Assembly: GCA_937907205.1 (NCBI GenBank)
Contig: CALESE010000208.1
Coordinates: 1-12,163, forward strand
Source: an uncultured Romboutsia sp.
Lineage (GTDB): Bacteria; Bacillota; Clostridia; Peptostreptococcales; Peptostreptococcaceae
Reading direction: 5' to 3'
DNA: 12,163 nt
The notes under the pieces are model-generated. The model made no database searches. It was not told the DNA's origin and was given only the letters and a program-made list of their open reading frames with translations. Positions within the stretch are counted from its first letter, which is position 1. Each line of letters begins with the position of its first letter. Shown one piece after another: positions 1 to 5,349 of the stretch. A program made the translations under genes and the position numbers.

Positions 1-7
1 TAATCAT

Positions 8-610
8 TTAATCAACATCTATATAATTATTTTCAACATATTCACAAAGTCCAATATGACATTCTTTTATTTGTGAAATAGATTCCTTAAACTTATCAAA
101 CAACTTCTCTGCACCATCCGGCATCATCTTTACAAAAGCAGCTTTATCATCATTCTTAATAGCTTCACGTACTTTAGTTGCTGATATACCATCAACATTA
201 GATGACTGTTCATCTCTCTTTACAACAAATAACTTAAAGTCATCAGGAAAGTCGGTTAAGTATTTCTTGTTAGTAGCCATTTTTTGATATTGTTTCTCCC
301 TATCTGTACCACATCCCCATAAGTGAGCAACATAACCTTTCTTTGCAAGCTCTTCACCAACTTTATCAATAGCAGCTGACTTAATCATTATCTTATCAAG
401 GTAATAGTCTTCGCCTTTTAAACATGTGTCAAATTCTTTCTCTATTAAGCTATCTGGGAATGGATGCTTTGTATCAAATTTGGTATTGCTAACACAACAT
501 ACTACACAAGGATAACCATTCTCTTTATATAAAGCTTGAAGTACACTAGCATGACCTTTATGAAATGGCATGAATCTACCAATCATAATATTACAATCTT
601 TCTTTTCCAT
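8..610 (-). CDS. NadM-like nucleotidyltransferase (probable NMN adenylyltransferase)
   Basis: A 200-aa protein of the cytidylyltransferase/adenylyltransferase superfamily. The N-terminal GRFMPFHKGH (residues 11-20) is the classic GRFxPxHxGH nucleotide-binding motif, and ISATKVREAI (142-151) is the second signature (ISxTxxR) that binds the triphosphate. WGCGTDR (98-104) occupies the place of the central G(S/T)DR segment. By family knowledge such enzymes transfer AMP or CMP from a nucleoside triphosphate to a phosphorylated acceptor; the GRFxPxHxGH plus ISxTxxR combination is most like archaeal/phage NadM, which makes NAD from NMN and ATP. The length fits a single-domain enzyme; there is no fused Nudix or kinase domain. 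The ATG at 610 is just before the GRF motif. It is the last gene of the run starting at 2597, 31 bp after its neighbour. Pantetheine-phosphate or FAD-type acceptors cannot be excluded from sequence alone. Confidence 0.82.
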   Translation of the reverse strand: MEKKDCNIMIGRFMPFHKGHASVLQALYKENGYPCVVCCVSNTKFDTKHPFPDSLIEKEFDTCLKGEDYYLDKIMIKSAAIDKVGEELAKKGYVAHLWGCGTDREKQYQKMATNKKYLTDFPDDFKLFVVKRDEQSSNVDGISATKVREAIKNDDKAAFVKMMPDGAEKLFDKFKESISQIKECHIGLCEYVENNYIDVD

Positions 611-641
611 GATTATCTGAATAATCTATGAAATTCTTTAT

Positions 642-1049
642 TTAAAAATCTGGATTTGTACGTATACTGAATGTTAGTGATTGAACTGGCATGCTATCCA
701 CTGGAACACCCATGGTCTTTGCAAGATCTTTAGTCAATTCAAAACTAGCATTCCATTGATTCTTCTCAATTTCTTTTCTTCTATCAATATCCTTTTGCTT
801 ATATTCTTGACCAGTTTCATCATACATCCTGCATAATGCATCATAGAATTTGTCAATTTCTTCTTTCTTAGAAATTTCACAACGATACATATAGTCAAAA
901 TATTTCTTATAGTTCTTCTGTTTCTTTATAGGAAATGCTGCAGAAATAGTGAAATCAGTAAAATACTTATTGATAATTTCTCTATTCTTTGCTATTTGAG
1001 CCCTAGAATCAAATTTTGCTTCTGTTATGTATTCTGTTAAGTTTTTCAT
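642..1049 (-). CDS. hypothetical phage protein, 135 aa
   Basis: I do not recognise this protein. It is 135 aa, soluble, rich in Lys, Glu and Tyr, with no signal peptide or membrane segment. It opens with MKNLTEYITEA, an N-terminal pattern I have seen on many unrelated myovirus proteins, sometimes as a processed or targeting-like tag, which is weak support for a phage origin. The middle (residues 60-105) is a strongly charged helical stretch; the C-terminal 30 residues (GVPVDSMPVQSLTFSIRTNPDF region) look like beta strands. It lies between the small membrane-protein gene and the nucleotidyltransferase gene. A 14-bp perfect palindrome ends 9 bp upstream of its ATG, and there is no Shine-Dalgarno sequence. 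Confidence 0.7.
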   Translation of the reverse strand: MKNLTEYITEAKFDSRAQIAKNREIINKYFTDFTISAAFPIKKQKNYKKYFDYMYRCEISKKEEIDKFYDALCRMYDETGQEYKQKDIDRRKEIEKNQWNASFELTKDLAKTMGVPVDSMPVQSLTFSIRTNPDF

Positions 1050-1057
1050 TTTTTTAT

Positions 1058-1071
1058 TTAAATCGATTTAA
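1058..1071. promoter_or_regulatory. 14-bp perfect palindrome upstream of the 135-aa gene
   Basis: TTAAATCGATTTAA reads the same on both strands. It starts 9 bp before the ATG at 1049, in a 54-bp gap between genes. It could be a dimeric regulator site or a short mRNA hairpin near the start codon. AT-rich DNA produces such palindromes by chance more often than average, so the role is uncertain. Confidence 0.3.
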
Positions 1072-1090
1072 GTAAAAATAGATTTATAAG

Positions 1091-1109
1091 AATTGAACAA
1101 CCATCAAAT
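1091..1109 (+). repeat. 19-bp exact direct repeat, copy 1
   Basis: AATTGAACAACCATCAAAT is identical to positions 4654-4672, where it is coding on the plus strand. Here it lies across the 3' end of the 90-aa membrane-protein gene. With one single-base gap the similarity extends a few bases to the left in both copies (ATAAGAATTG versus ATAAAATTG). It overlaps an inverted repeat at 1102-1121 (CATCAAATT / AATTTGATG) centred on the stop codon of that gene. Confidence 0.6.
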
Positions 1110-1376
1110 TTGAATTTGATGATTATCCAATTCACAATATGCCCTATATCCACATAACAGAAATATTCCTATATAATAGATATAGAAGAATCCAATCCAA
1201 ATATCAAACAAAATCAAGAATGGCAATGATATTATCAGAATGAATGGAAAAAATTCAATAAATACTTTTGTTGCCCATACAAACAAGACAGCTATTGCAA
1301 GAACCCATACAAAAATATTTGATGACCATCTGTCAATTTTCTTAATTATGTTATTTATCAGTGCTTTCCAATTCAT
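1104..1376 (-). CDS. small multi-pass membrane protein, 90 aa
   Basis: A 90-aa protein made mostly of hydrophobic, aromatic-rich helices: about residues 20-37 (IFVWVLAIAVLFVWATK), 42-57 and 58-77, so two or three membrane passes. The first 16 residues are basic and amphipathic (NNIIKKIDRW); the C-terminus is short and polar. Its ATG lies inside the 3' end of the 78-aa membrane gene, overlapping it by 26 bp, which points to translational coupling and co-regulated membrane partners. No family is recognised. By size and layout a holin-like, superinfection-exclusion or envelope-modifying role is possible, but nothing in the sequence decides this. Confidence 0.72.
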   Translation of the reverse strand: MNWKALINNIIKKIDRWSSNIFVWVLAIAVLFVWATKVFIEFFPFILIISLPFLILFDIWIGFFYIYYIGIFLLCGYRAYCELDNHQIQI

Positions 1377-1587
1377 CTTTCTTCTCTTTCTTTTTCTCTT
1401 CTCTCAATTCTAGATACTTAATTACATAAAACAACCAACTTACAACAAAGAACATAACAATATATGCTGTATATGGTATTGGTAATATTACAGAATAAAA
1501 CAATAGAATGACAATATTGACAATCATCAAATTATACCATTTTATACTCCAATATGTCTTTTGGCCAAAATATTGTGGATCACCCAT
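1351..1587 (-). CDS. small two-helix membrane protein, 78 aa
   Basis: A 78-aa protein with two predicted membrane helices (about 17-36 and 39-58) and a highly charged C-terminal tail (LREEKKKEKKDELESTDK, 61-78) that probably faces the cytoplasm. The ATG at 1587 overlaps the stop of the upstream coiled-coil gene by 8 bp (ATGGGTGA), and its own 3' end overlaps the 90-aa membrane gene, so the three are translationally linked. The layout of a two-helix hairpin with a charged tail resembles class II holins, but there is no lysin gene nearby to support this. Confidence 0.72.
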   Translation of the reverse strand: MGDPQYFGQKTYWSIKWYNLMIVNIVILLFYSVILPIPYTAYIVMFFVVSWLFYVIKYLELREEKKKEKKDELESTDK

Positions 1588-2047
1588 GTTTTTCTTTCAA
1601 TTTATTTAGTTCATTACCATAATTAAATGAATTCAAAAGCTTATTGATAATTGCTTTCAACTGTTCTAATGTAGTAGTATCATCTATAGCATCTACTCCA
1701 GACCAAGCAATACCTGAATACTCTGATCTTTCATACATACAAATACTGTTACCAATAGCAGTAGAATTAGAGAAACAGATTTCAATAGATTTACCATAGA
1801 ATCGTGGTCCATTATACAAACGTTCTACTCTATCAACAATCATATAATTAGTAGAAACATATACTGCTCCTATCATCTTCTTTATAATGATGATCTTTCC
1901 AACAAAACGTTCAACATCATATTTCTGAATTTCAATTTCATCAATTTGCTTCTGAATCTTCTGTTGTTCATCAGCTAACTTATTTCTTTCTAATCGTAGA
2001 TCATCTTGCTTTTTCTGCAATTCATCGAATTTTTCTTTCTCGACCAT
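1580..2047 (-). CDS. coiled-coil hypothetical phage protein, 155 aa
   Basis: A 155-aa protein. Residues 3-46 form a clear charged coiled coil (KFDELQKKQDDLRLERNKLA and onward). Residues 47-115 look like a small beta domain (FVGKIIIIKKMIGAVYVSTN onward, with YNGPRFYGKSIEICF), and the C-terminal 30 residues are helical. This coiled coil followed by a small beta domain is an arrangement I associate with uncharacterised phage proteins; no function can be assigned. Unlike most genes in the window it has a strong Shine-Dalgarno-like sequence (AAGGAAGG) 4 bases before the ATG. It is the second gene of the unit starting at about 2.63 kb and overlaps the next gene by 8 bp. Confidence 0.75.
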   Translation of the reverse strand: MVEKEKFDELQKKQDDLRLERNKLADEQQKIQKQIDEIEIQKYDVERFVGKIIIIKKMIGAVYVSTNYMIVDRVERLYNGPRFYGKSIEICFSNSTAIGNSICMYERSEYSGIAWSGVDAIDDTTTLEQLKAIINKLLNSFNYGNELNKLKEKHG

Positions 2048-2051
2048 TTTT

Positions 2052-2059
2052 CCTTCCTT
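2052..2059 (-). promoter_or_regulatory. Shine-Dalgarno sequence AAGGAAGG
   Basis: AAGGAAGG sits 4 bases before the ATG at 2047. It supports that start and is notable because most other genes in the window have no purine-rich ribosome binding site. Confidence 0.55.
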
Positions 2060-2099
2060 TATATATTTTTATATTTTAATCATGTAGTTCATAAACATA

Positions 2100-2597
2100 C
2101 TACGCATAGGTATTAGTATGTTTGTAATGTTCATACTCCATACTGAATAAGTACCATCTCCCATATTTTGTCAACCAGCTGATTGGACATACTTTATGAA
2201 TATCTTCATTACCAAAGAAGATACCATTTTCTGCACAATAATATTCACGTTTCTTACCTGTTCTAGGATCAACTAATACAATGAACTTCTCACCAGTATT
2301 CTCATCCACATAATACTTTTCTACTTCATCTTCGTTTGTATATACTAGAACTTTCTCATGATATTCTGTATCATATAAAACGAATGCAGCTAATCGTGGC
2401 AATGTTTCTTTCTTTGGCTTAGCATAACCAAGCTCATGAAAACTTACCATTGTTGCAGTTCTTCCATGTTCCTTAGTCTTAGCTTCTTCAAAAGCTTCAA
2501 CATCTTCTTGAGTCATCATAGATTCTACTTCATAGATGGCTGTAAATTCACAACAAGGATTATAATCTACCCGATAGTTTACTAAGTATTTTCTCAT
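2100..2597 (-). CDS. hypothetical phage protein with N-terminal LVxY-type small domain, 165 aa
   Basis: A 165-aa soluble protein, first gene behind the promoter at about 2.64 kb. Residues 1-57 (MRKYLVNYRVDYN ... ATMVSFHELGY) have the same layout as the two 84-aa tandem paralogues at 11 kb (MKFLVSYKV ... YSILSFCKLG): an opening [FY]LV[NS]Y[RK]V strand and a closing strand ending in (L/V)SFxxLGxY. Between them is an acidic helix (QEDVEAFEEAKTKEHG). This resembles a small strand-helix-strand domain common in phage accessory proteins. Residues 60-165 form a second, Tyr-rich part (YCAENGIFFGNEDIH, WLTKYGRWYLF) that I do not recognise. No membrane segments. It ends with a TAG stop codon, rare in this window. 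Confidence 0.72.
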   Translation of the reverse strand: MRKYLVNYRVDYNPCCEFTAIYEVESMMTQEDVEAFEEAKTKEHGRTATMVSFHELGYAKPKKETLPRLAAFVLYDTEYHEKVLVYTNEDEVEKYYVDENTGEKFIVLVDPRTGKKREYYCAENGIFFGNEDIHKVCPISWLTKYGRWYLFSMEYEHYKHTNTYA

Positions 2598-2622
2598 TTT
2601 AATTATATTTTAATTATTAACA

Positions 2623-2656
2623 ATTATAATATAGAAACTTATTGAAAAATTTCAAA
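2623..2656 (-). promoter_or_regulatory. Bacteroidota-type promoter for the 2597-8 unit
   Basis: On the minus strand TTTG (2656-2653), exactly 19 bases, then TATATTAT (2633-2626). This matches the TTTG-N19-TAnnTTTG layout of the Bacteroidota housekeeping sigma factor. The spacer begins AAATTT, as at the 10.96 and (one base shifted) 8.96 kb promoters. It follows directly on a terminator and precedes the 2597 start by about 30 bases. Confidence 0.7.
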
Positions 2657-2663
2657 ATAATAC

Positions 2664-2692
2664 AAAAAAGGATGATCTTAAGATCATCCTTT
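2664..2692 (-). terminator. rho-independent terminator ending the membrane operon
   Basis: Positions 2667-2692 are a 26-bp perfect palindrome (core GGATGATCTTAAGATCATCC, flanked by AAA/TTT), followed on the minus strand by a run of six T (2669-2664, partly within the stem). It starts 10 bp after the stop of the gene ending at 2702. The plus-strand side has a weaker T tract, so the main direction is minus. Confidence 0.82.
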
Positions 2693-2701
2693 CTATATAT
2701 T

Positions 2702-3010
2702 TTAGTTTATCATCTTCGAAATTCTATCATAATAAACATTTGACATGATTTTACAGAATGTACCTTGGTCAATAACAAACTGATCAACAACATGTCCACC
2801 ATTAGAAATTGTCACCTTAATATCTAATGAGTTAGGAGACTTCCATCCTTGGTTCATTGGTCGCATCTCAGTATAAGCAGATATTTTATTTCCAGGGAAC
2901 ATTTTATGTTCTACCATGAACTGAGTAATATGGCTCTTTTCACCGATATAACATTCAAATGAAAATCCATATTCATTCTTCCAGTTTACTTTTTTATTGA
3001 TGTATCTCAT
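2702..3010 (-). CDS. hypothetical protein, 102 aa, last gene of the PspA-like operon
   Basis: A 102-aa soluble protein starting MRYINKKVNWKNEYGFSFEC. I chose the ATG at 3010 because the frame could open as far up as 3088, but that would overlap the upstream gene by 68 bp, and the extra residues (MFLMILMFLLHK...) are the out-of-frame image of that gene. From 3010 the spacing is 10 bp. Short strands alternate with polar loops (YIGEKSHITQFMVEHKMFPG; SLDIKVTISNGGHVVDQFVI), suggesting a small all-beta or alpha/beta fold. No family recognised. Its place between the PspA-like gene and the terminator makes a role with that protein likely by context only. Confidence 0.72.
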   Translation of the reverse strand: MRYINKKVNWKNEYGFSFECYIGEKSHITQFMVEHKMFPGNKISAYTEMRPMNQGWKSPNSLDIKVTISNGGHVVDQFVIDQGTFCKIMSNVYYDRISKMIN

Positions 3011-3020
3011 AGTCCTTAGT

Positions 3021-3779
3021 TTACTTAAAATTCTTGTACTTGTCAATGTACTCTTGTGGAGCAAGAACATTAGTATCATCAGGAACATCAGTTACCTTGG
3101 CTTCTGCAATCTCATCAATCTTACTTGTTCGCTCCATCACTGTCATTTCATTAGTATAGTCACTCATCAAATCACTCAAGTCAATATCAAACTTAACTGC
3201 CTTAGAACATGAATTAGCAATATAAGTTGAAATCAATGTAAGTACCTCTGCTCGCTTCATCTCAATCTTGTTGCTAAGCTTAGCCATTGTTGCATTTACA
3301 TTCATCACCTGATTCTTCAAATTATCCAATGATTTCTTAGATGCGGCAATTGACTTATCAAGCTGTTCTACCTGCATTACCATCTGACCACCAATATTAG
3401 GATCTGAATCGGGATTTTCCTTCATCTTCAAGATAGATGATACAATATTCTGCTTTGCATTCTGCAACTTAGTAATATTGCTGTTGATATTTGATTCAGT
3501 ATTTGTAAGATTTACAATTACCTTCTTTACTTCATCAACCTTAGCGGCTTTGTAATCATCCAATGCATCAAGCATTTCTTGCTGAATATCTTCTGGCGTC
3601 CGCAACTTACGATTCAGATCATCCATATAATGTGAGAACTTCTTTTGAAGAGTATGTGCTAGCTTCTCACCAGAACTCTTCTTATAATTGGCTTTCTTTC
3701 GTCCGGTAAGATAGCATACTACCAAGAAAGTTACAACTACAATTACAACACCTAAAATTACATTTGTTACCAATTCCAT
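3021..3779 (-). CDS. membrane-anchored PspA/Vipp1 (ESCRT-III-like) coiled-coil protein
   Basis: A 252-aa protein. Residues 4-24 are a strong membrane anchor (VILGVVIVVVTFLVVCYL) followed by a basic patch (GRKKANYKK), so the rest should be cytoplasmic. Residues 40-190 are almost wholly helical with a PspA-like order: a first helix with MDDLNRKLRTPEDIQQEMLD (52-71, compare the PspA NxxLDKAEDPEK-xxxxMxxEM segment), a long hairpin broken around NPDSDPNIGG (122-131), and a second long helix ending in STYIANSCSKA (184-194), matching the PspA 'ALxxRHQAANA' end. The C-terminal 50 residues are acidic, with DVPDDTNVLAPQEYIDKY. PspA/Vipp1 proteins are bacterial relatives of ESCRT-III that bind and reshape stressed membranes; they normally use an amphipathic helix, not a transmembrane anchor. 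The assignment rests on length, helix layout and these motif positions, so a generic coiled-coil protein remains possible. The upstream gene ends 2 bp before the ATG. Confidence 0.7.
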   Translation of the reverse strand: MELVTNVILGVVIVVVTFLVVCYLTGRKKANYKKSSGEKLAHTLQKKFSHYMDDLNRKLRTPEDIQQEMLDALDDYKAAKVDEVKKVIVNLTNTESNINSNITKLQNAKQNIVSSILKMKENPDSDPNIGGQMVMQVEQLDKSIAASKKSLDNLKNQVMNVNATMAKLSNKIEMKRAEVLTLISTYIANSCSKAVKFDIDLSDLMSDYTNEMTVMERTSKIDEIAEAKVTDVPDDTNVLAPQEYIDKYKNFK

Positions 3780-3781
3780 TT

Positions 3782-4294
3782 TTATTTACTTAATTTATGA
3801 ATTAATTTATTAATATCTGATTGCAAATCTTCTTCTGCATGTTTATTCAATTCATTCTGCTTATTTCTGTTTCTTCTTTCATTCTCATTGTAATATTTAT
3901 TAAACTTACTATAAGAAATGAATGGGGCACAATAGAAATATTCAGTTATTGTATTTCCTGTTATATCTTCATAGTTATATTTGTTTTCAGACTTGAATAC
4001 CCATCTGAAAATGTTTGCAATAAAATAGAATATCACACAGATATTTGTACATTGATAAAATGCCCACCAGAATCTTTCTGTTTCACACATCTTTTCTAAA
4101 CTAGGTATATTACTATGACAGATAATAGTTGTAAAGAAAACTACTGTTGTAATTGCAACAACCATATAGATAACTAAAAATGATATATCACACACTATTA
4201 AATTGTTCTTTGCATCTTTCTTTGGAAGATACATACATCCAAAAATTCCAAGCAAATTTGCTCTAATCCATTGTAATAATTTATTATTCATCAT
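3782..4294 (-). CDS. two-helix membrane protein, 170 aa
   Basis: A 170-aa protein with two membrane helices, about residues 34-58 (SFLVIYMVVAITTVVFFTTI) and 84-107 (CVIFYFIANIFRWVF). A short basic N-terminal part may itself lie on the membrane (LLQWIRANLLGIFGC). The last 60 residues are soluble and charged (YYNENERRNRNKQNELNKH), probably helical. A stretch with several cysteines lies near the helices (C20, C35, C59, C70, C82, C86, C122). It starts ATGATG 8 bp after the 49-aa gene and ends 2 bp before the PspA-like gene, so the three are almost certainly made together. No family recognised; by context it may recruit or dock the PspA-like protein. Confidence 0.75.
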   Translation of the reverse strand: MMNNKLLQWIRANLLGIFGCMYLPKKDAKNNLIVCDISFLVIYMVVAITTVVFFTTIICHSNIPSLEKMCETERFWWAFYQCTNICVIFYFIANIFRWVFKSENKYNYEDITGNTITEYFYCAPFISYSKFNKYYNENERRNRNKQNELNKHAEEDLQSDINKLIHKLSK

Positions 4295-4302
4295 ATTTTA
4301 AC

Positions 4303-4452
4303 TTATTTCTTAATTGATGTTACGATATCATTAACTACAGGGCCAAAGATATCTTTGATATTCCAAATAATTGATTCAATAAGTACTTTAAGGAACCAAC
4401 CAAATACAAAGAGTAGCAATACACAACCAATAAAACCAATAAACTCCATCAT
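4303..4452 (-). CDS. single-helix small membrane protein, 49 aa
   Basis: A 49-aa reading frame starting ATGATG at 4452 and ending TAA at 4303. It encodes one hydrophobic helix (FIGFIGCVLLLFVFGWFLKV, 4-23), then an amphipathic segment (LIESIIWNIKDIFGPVVNDI) and a short basic end (TSIKK). It is the first gene behind the 4.5-kb promoter, with no Shine-Dalgarno sequence but an A-rich leader (AATTAAGAAAAGTT) like its neighbours, and the next gene follows after 8 bp. The hydrophobic plus amphipathic layout, the filled gap and the promoter position all argue that it is real. Possible roles are a small regulatory subunit of the neighbouring membrane proteins or a holin/toxin-like peptide. Confidence 0.7.
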   Translation of the reverse strand: MMEFIGFIGCVLLLFVFGWFLKVLIESIIWNIKDIFGPVVNDIVTSIKK

Positions 4453-4484
4453 AACTTTTCTTAATTATTTTAATTTTTACATAA

Positions 4485-4515
4485 TAAATATAAAATTTCT
4501 TTAAAGAATTTCAAT
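4485..4515 (-). promoter_or_regulatory. Bacteroidota-type promoter of the PspA-like membrane operon
   Basis: Minus strand ATTG (4515-4512), 19 bases, TATATTTA (4492-4485). The spacer starts AAATTC, close to the AAATTT of other promoters here. The -33 element lies within a 14-bp palindrome that also covers the ATG of the divergent plus-strand gene. Confidence 0.6.
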
Positions 4516-4521
4516 TGAAAT
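4497..4521. promoter_or_regulatory. two adjacent palindromes in the divergent promoter region (operator candidate)
   Basis: TTCTTTAAAGAA (4497-4508) and ATTTCAATTGAAAT (4508-4521) are both perfect palindromes, meeting at one base. They cover the -33 element and spacer of the minus-strand promoter and the start codon of the plus-strand gene at 4520. A dimeric regulator bound here could control both genes; chance in AT-rich sequence is the alternative. Confidence 0.35.
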
Positions 4522-4756
4522 GAATCAAAATTATAAAAAAATACAAGGGCTACCTCTTTCAGCATTACAACCTATGATATTAGGAAAGAATATTGAAATG
4601 ATAGCCACATGTGATCTATTTCCAAATTTTCATGTTAATGGAATAGTGTATAAAATTGAACAACCATCAAATATCTGTATCATATATGTAAAAGAAAAGA
4701 ACAGAATAGTAAAAGTTGATGGTGGAATGAATGGTTTGTCATTTGTTTATCAATAG
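4520..4756 (+). CDS. small hypothetical phage protein on the opposite strand, 78 aa
   Basis: The only plus-strand gene. Its 78-aa product (MNQNYKKIQGLPLSALQPMI ... ) has a balanced, beta-rich composition: GKNIEMIATCDLFPNFHVNG (22-41), VYKIEQPSNICIIYVKEKNR (43-62) and a Gly-containing close (VDGGMNGLSFVYQ). This looks like a small barrel-like domain, and there is no competing minus-strand frame here, so it is not a shadow. It is divergent from the PspA-like operon with 67 bp between start codons, and convergent with the 190-aa gene, whose stop lies 3 bp beyond its TAG. No plus-strand promoter is obvious. It carries copy 2 of the 19-bp repeat. Function unknown. Confidence 0.65.
   Translation: MNQNYKKIQGLPLSALQPMILGKNIEMIATCDLFPNFHVNGIVYKIEQPSNICIIYVKEKNRIVKVDGGMNGLSFVYQ
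4654..4672 (+). repeat. 19-bp exact direct repeat, copy 2
   Basis: AATTGAACAACCATCAAAT, identical to 1091-1109. Here it encodes KIEQPSN of the 78-aa protein. A similar plus-strand reading at copy 1 gives RIEQPSNLNLMI, compared with KIEQPSNICIIY here, so copy 1 could be a gene remnant. Confidence 0.6.
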
Positions 4757-4759
4757 ATT

Positions 4760-5332
4760 TTACCAATATCCACTATTCAATGTTCCATTCTCTCTTGCTC
4801 CTTTTACTTGTGCTTCTCTTATCTTTATATCCAATATATGCTTACCTAATGGTTTCAAGAATGGCTTAATTGTTTTTTGTACTGGATATTCTTTATCTTC
4901 TTTATTATAATAGCTAACCCATTGATTTTCTACATACGAATCATATAATGCATCTTCTTCTGGTTTCTTCAATTCTCCTGTTATGCTATTGACATTGTTC
5001 ATCATGGAAAGAATGCCTTCCCAATAGCAAACATCAAGTACTTCTCCATCATGTTTTGGTGCTAGAAAATCAATATGAAGTGAAATATGTTTGAATAAAG
5101 TAATTTCTATATATGGATCTTCTTCATATTCAAGCATTCCATATTTGCTTTTCCATCCTAATCCAACTCCATATATTTCTAATATATTCATTGGATCTAC
5201 ACCATGATACTTTCTCTGCCAAAATCTAAATTTCATCTTTGGCTTTATGAAGTATTTTCTTCCATACTTCTCCCATATTTCTAATGGGTTTTCCCAATAG
5301 ATTTTGAATAAATTATAAAACTTCCAATGCAT
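4760..5332 (-). CDS. Trp/Tyr-rich hypothetical phage protein, 190 aa
   Basis: A 190-aa soluble protein starting MHWKFYNLFKIYWENPLEIW. I prefer the ATG at 5332; a TTG at 5344 would add four residues, and neither start has a clear Shine-Dalgarno sequence. It is very rich in Trp, Tyr and Lys, with recognisable pieces VGLGWKSKYGMLEYEEDPYI and LKPLGKHILDIKIREAQVKG. The GWKxKY...E.DPYIxITLF core is a pattern I associate with uncharacterised phage proteins of gut Bacteroidota phages, from memory and without a search. It follows the sigma factor gene after about 17 bp and is probably cotranscribed with it. Function unknown. Confidence 0.72.
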   Translation of the reverse strand: MHWKFYNLFKIYWENPLEIWEKYGRKYFIKPKMKFRFWQRKYHGVDPMNILEIYGVGLGWKSKYGMLEYEEDPYIEITLFKHISLHIDFLAPKHDGEVLDVCYWEGILSMMNNVNSITGELKKPEEDALYDSYVENQWVSYYNKEDKEYPVQKTIKPFLKPLGKHILDIKIREAQVKGARENGTLNSGYW

Positions 5333-5349
5333 GATTTTATCCAAATTAT

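Noticed and set aside
1102..1121. Terminator after the 90-aa membrane gene (CATCAAATT / AATTTGATG inverted repeat)
   Set aside because: The stem is AT-rich, has only a two-base centre and no T-tract on the minus strand, so it is unlikely to terminate.
3011..3088. Hydrophobic N-terminal extension of the 102-aa protein
   Set aside because: It overlaps the end of the PspA-like gene in another frame; ATG 3010 gives clean 10-bp spacing.
2997..3212. 71-aa plus-strand reading frame
   Set aside because: Antisense shadow of the PspA-like gene, with no start signals and unlikely composition.
3821..4099. 92-aa hydrophobic plus-strand frame
   Set aside because: Antisense image of the 170-aa membrane protein gene; its hydrophobicity comes from the AT-rich complementary strand.
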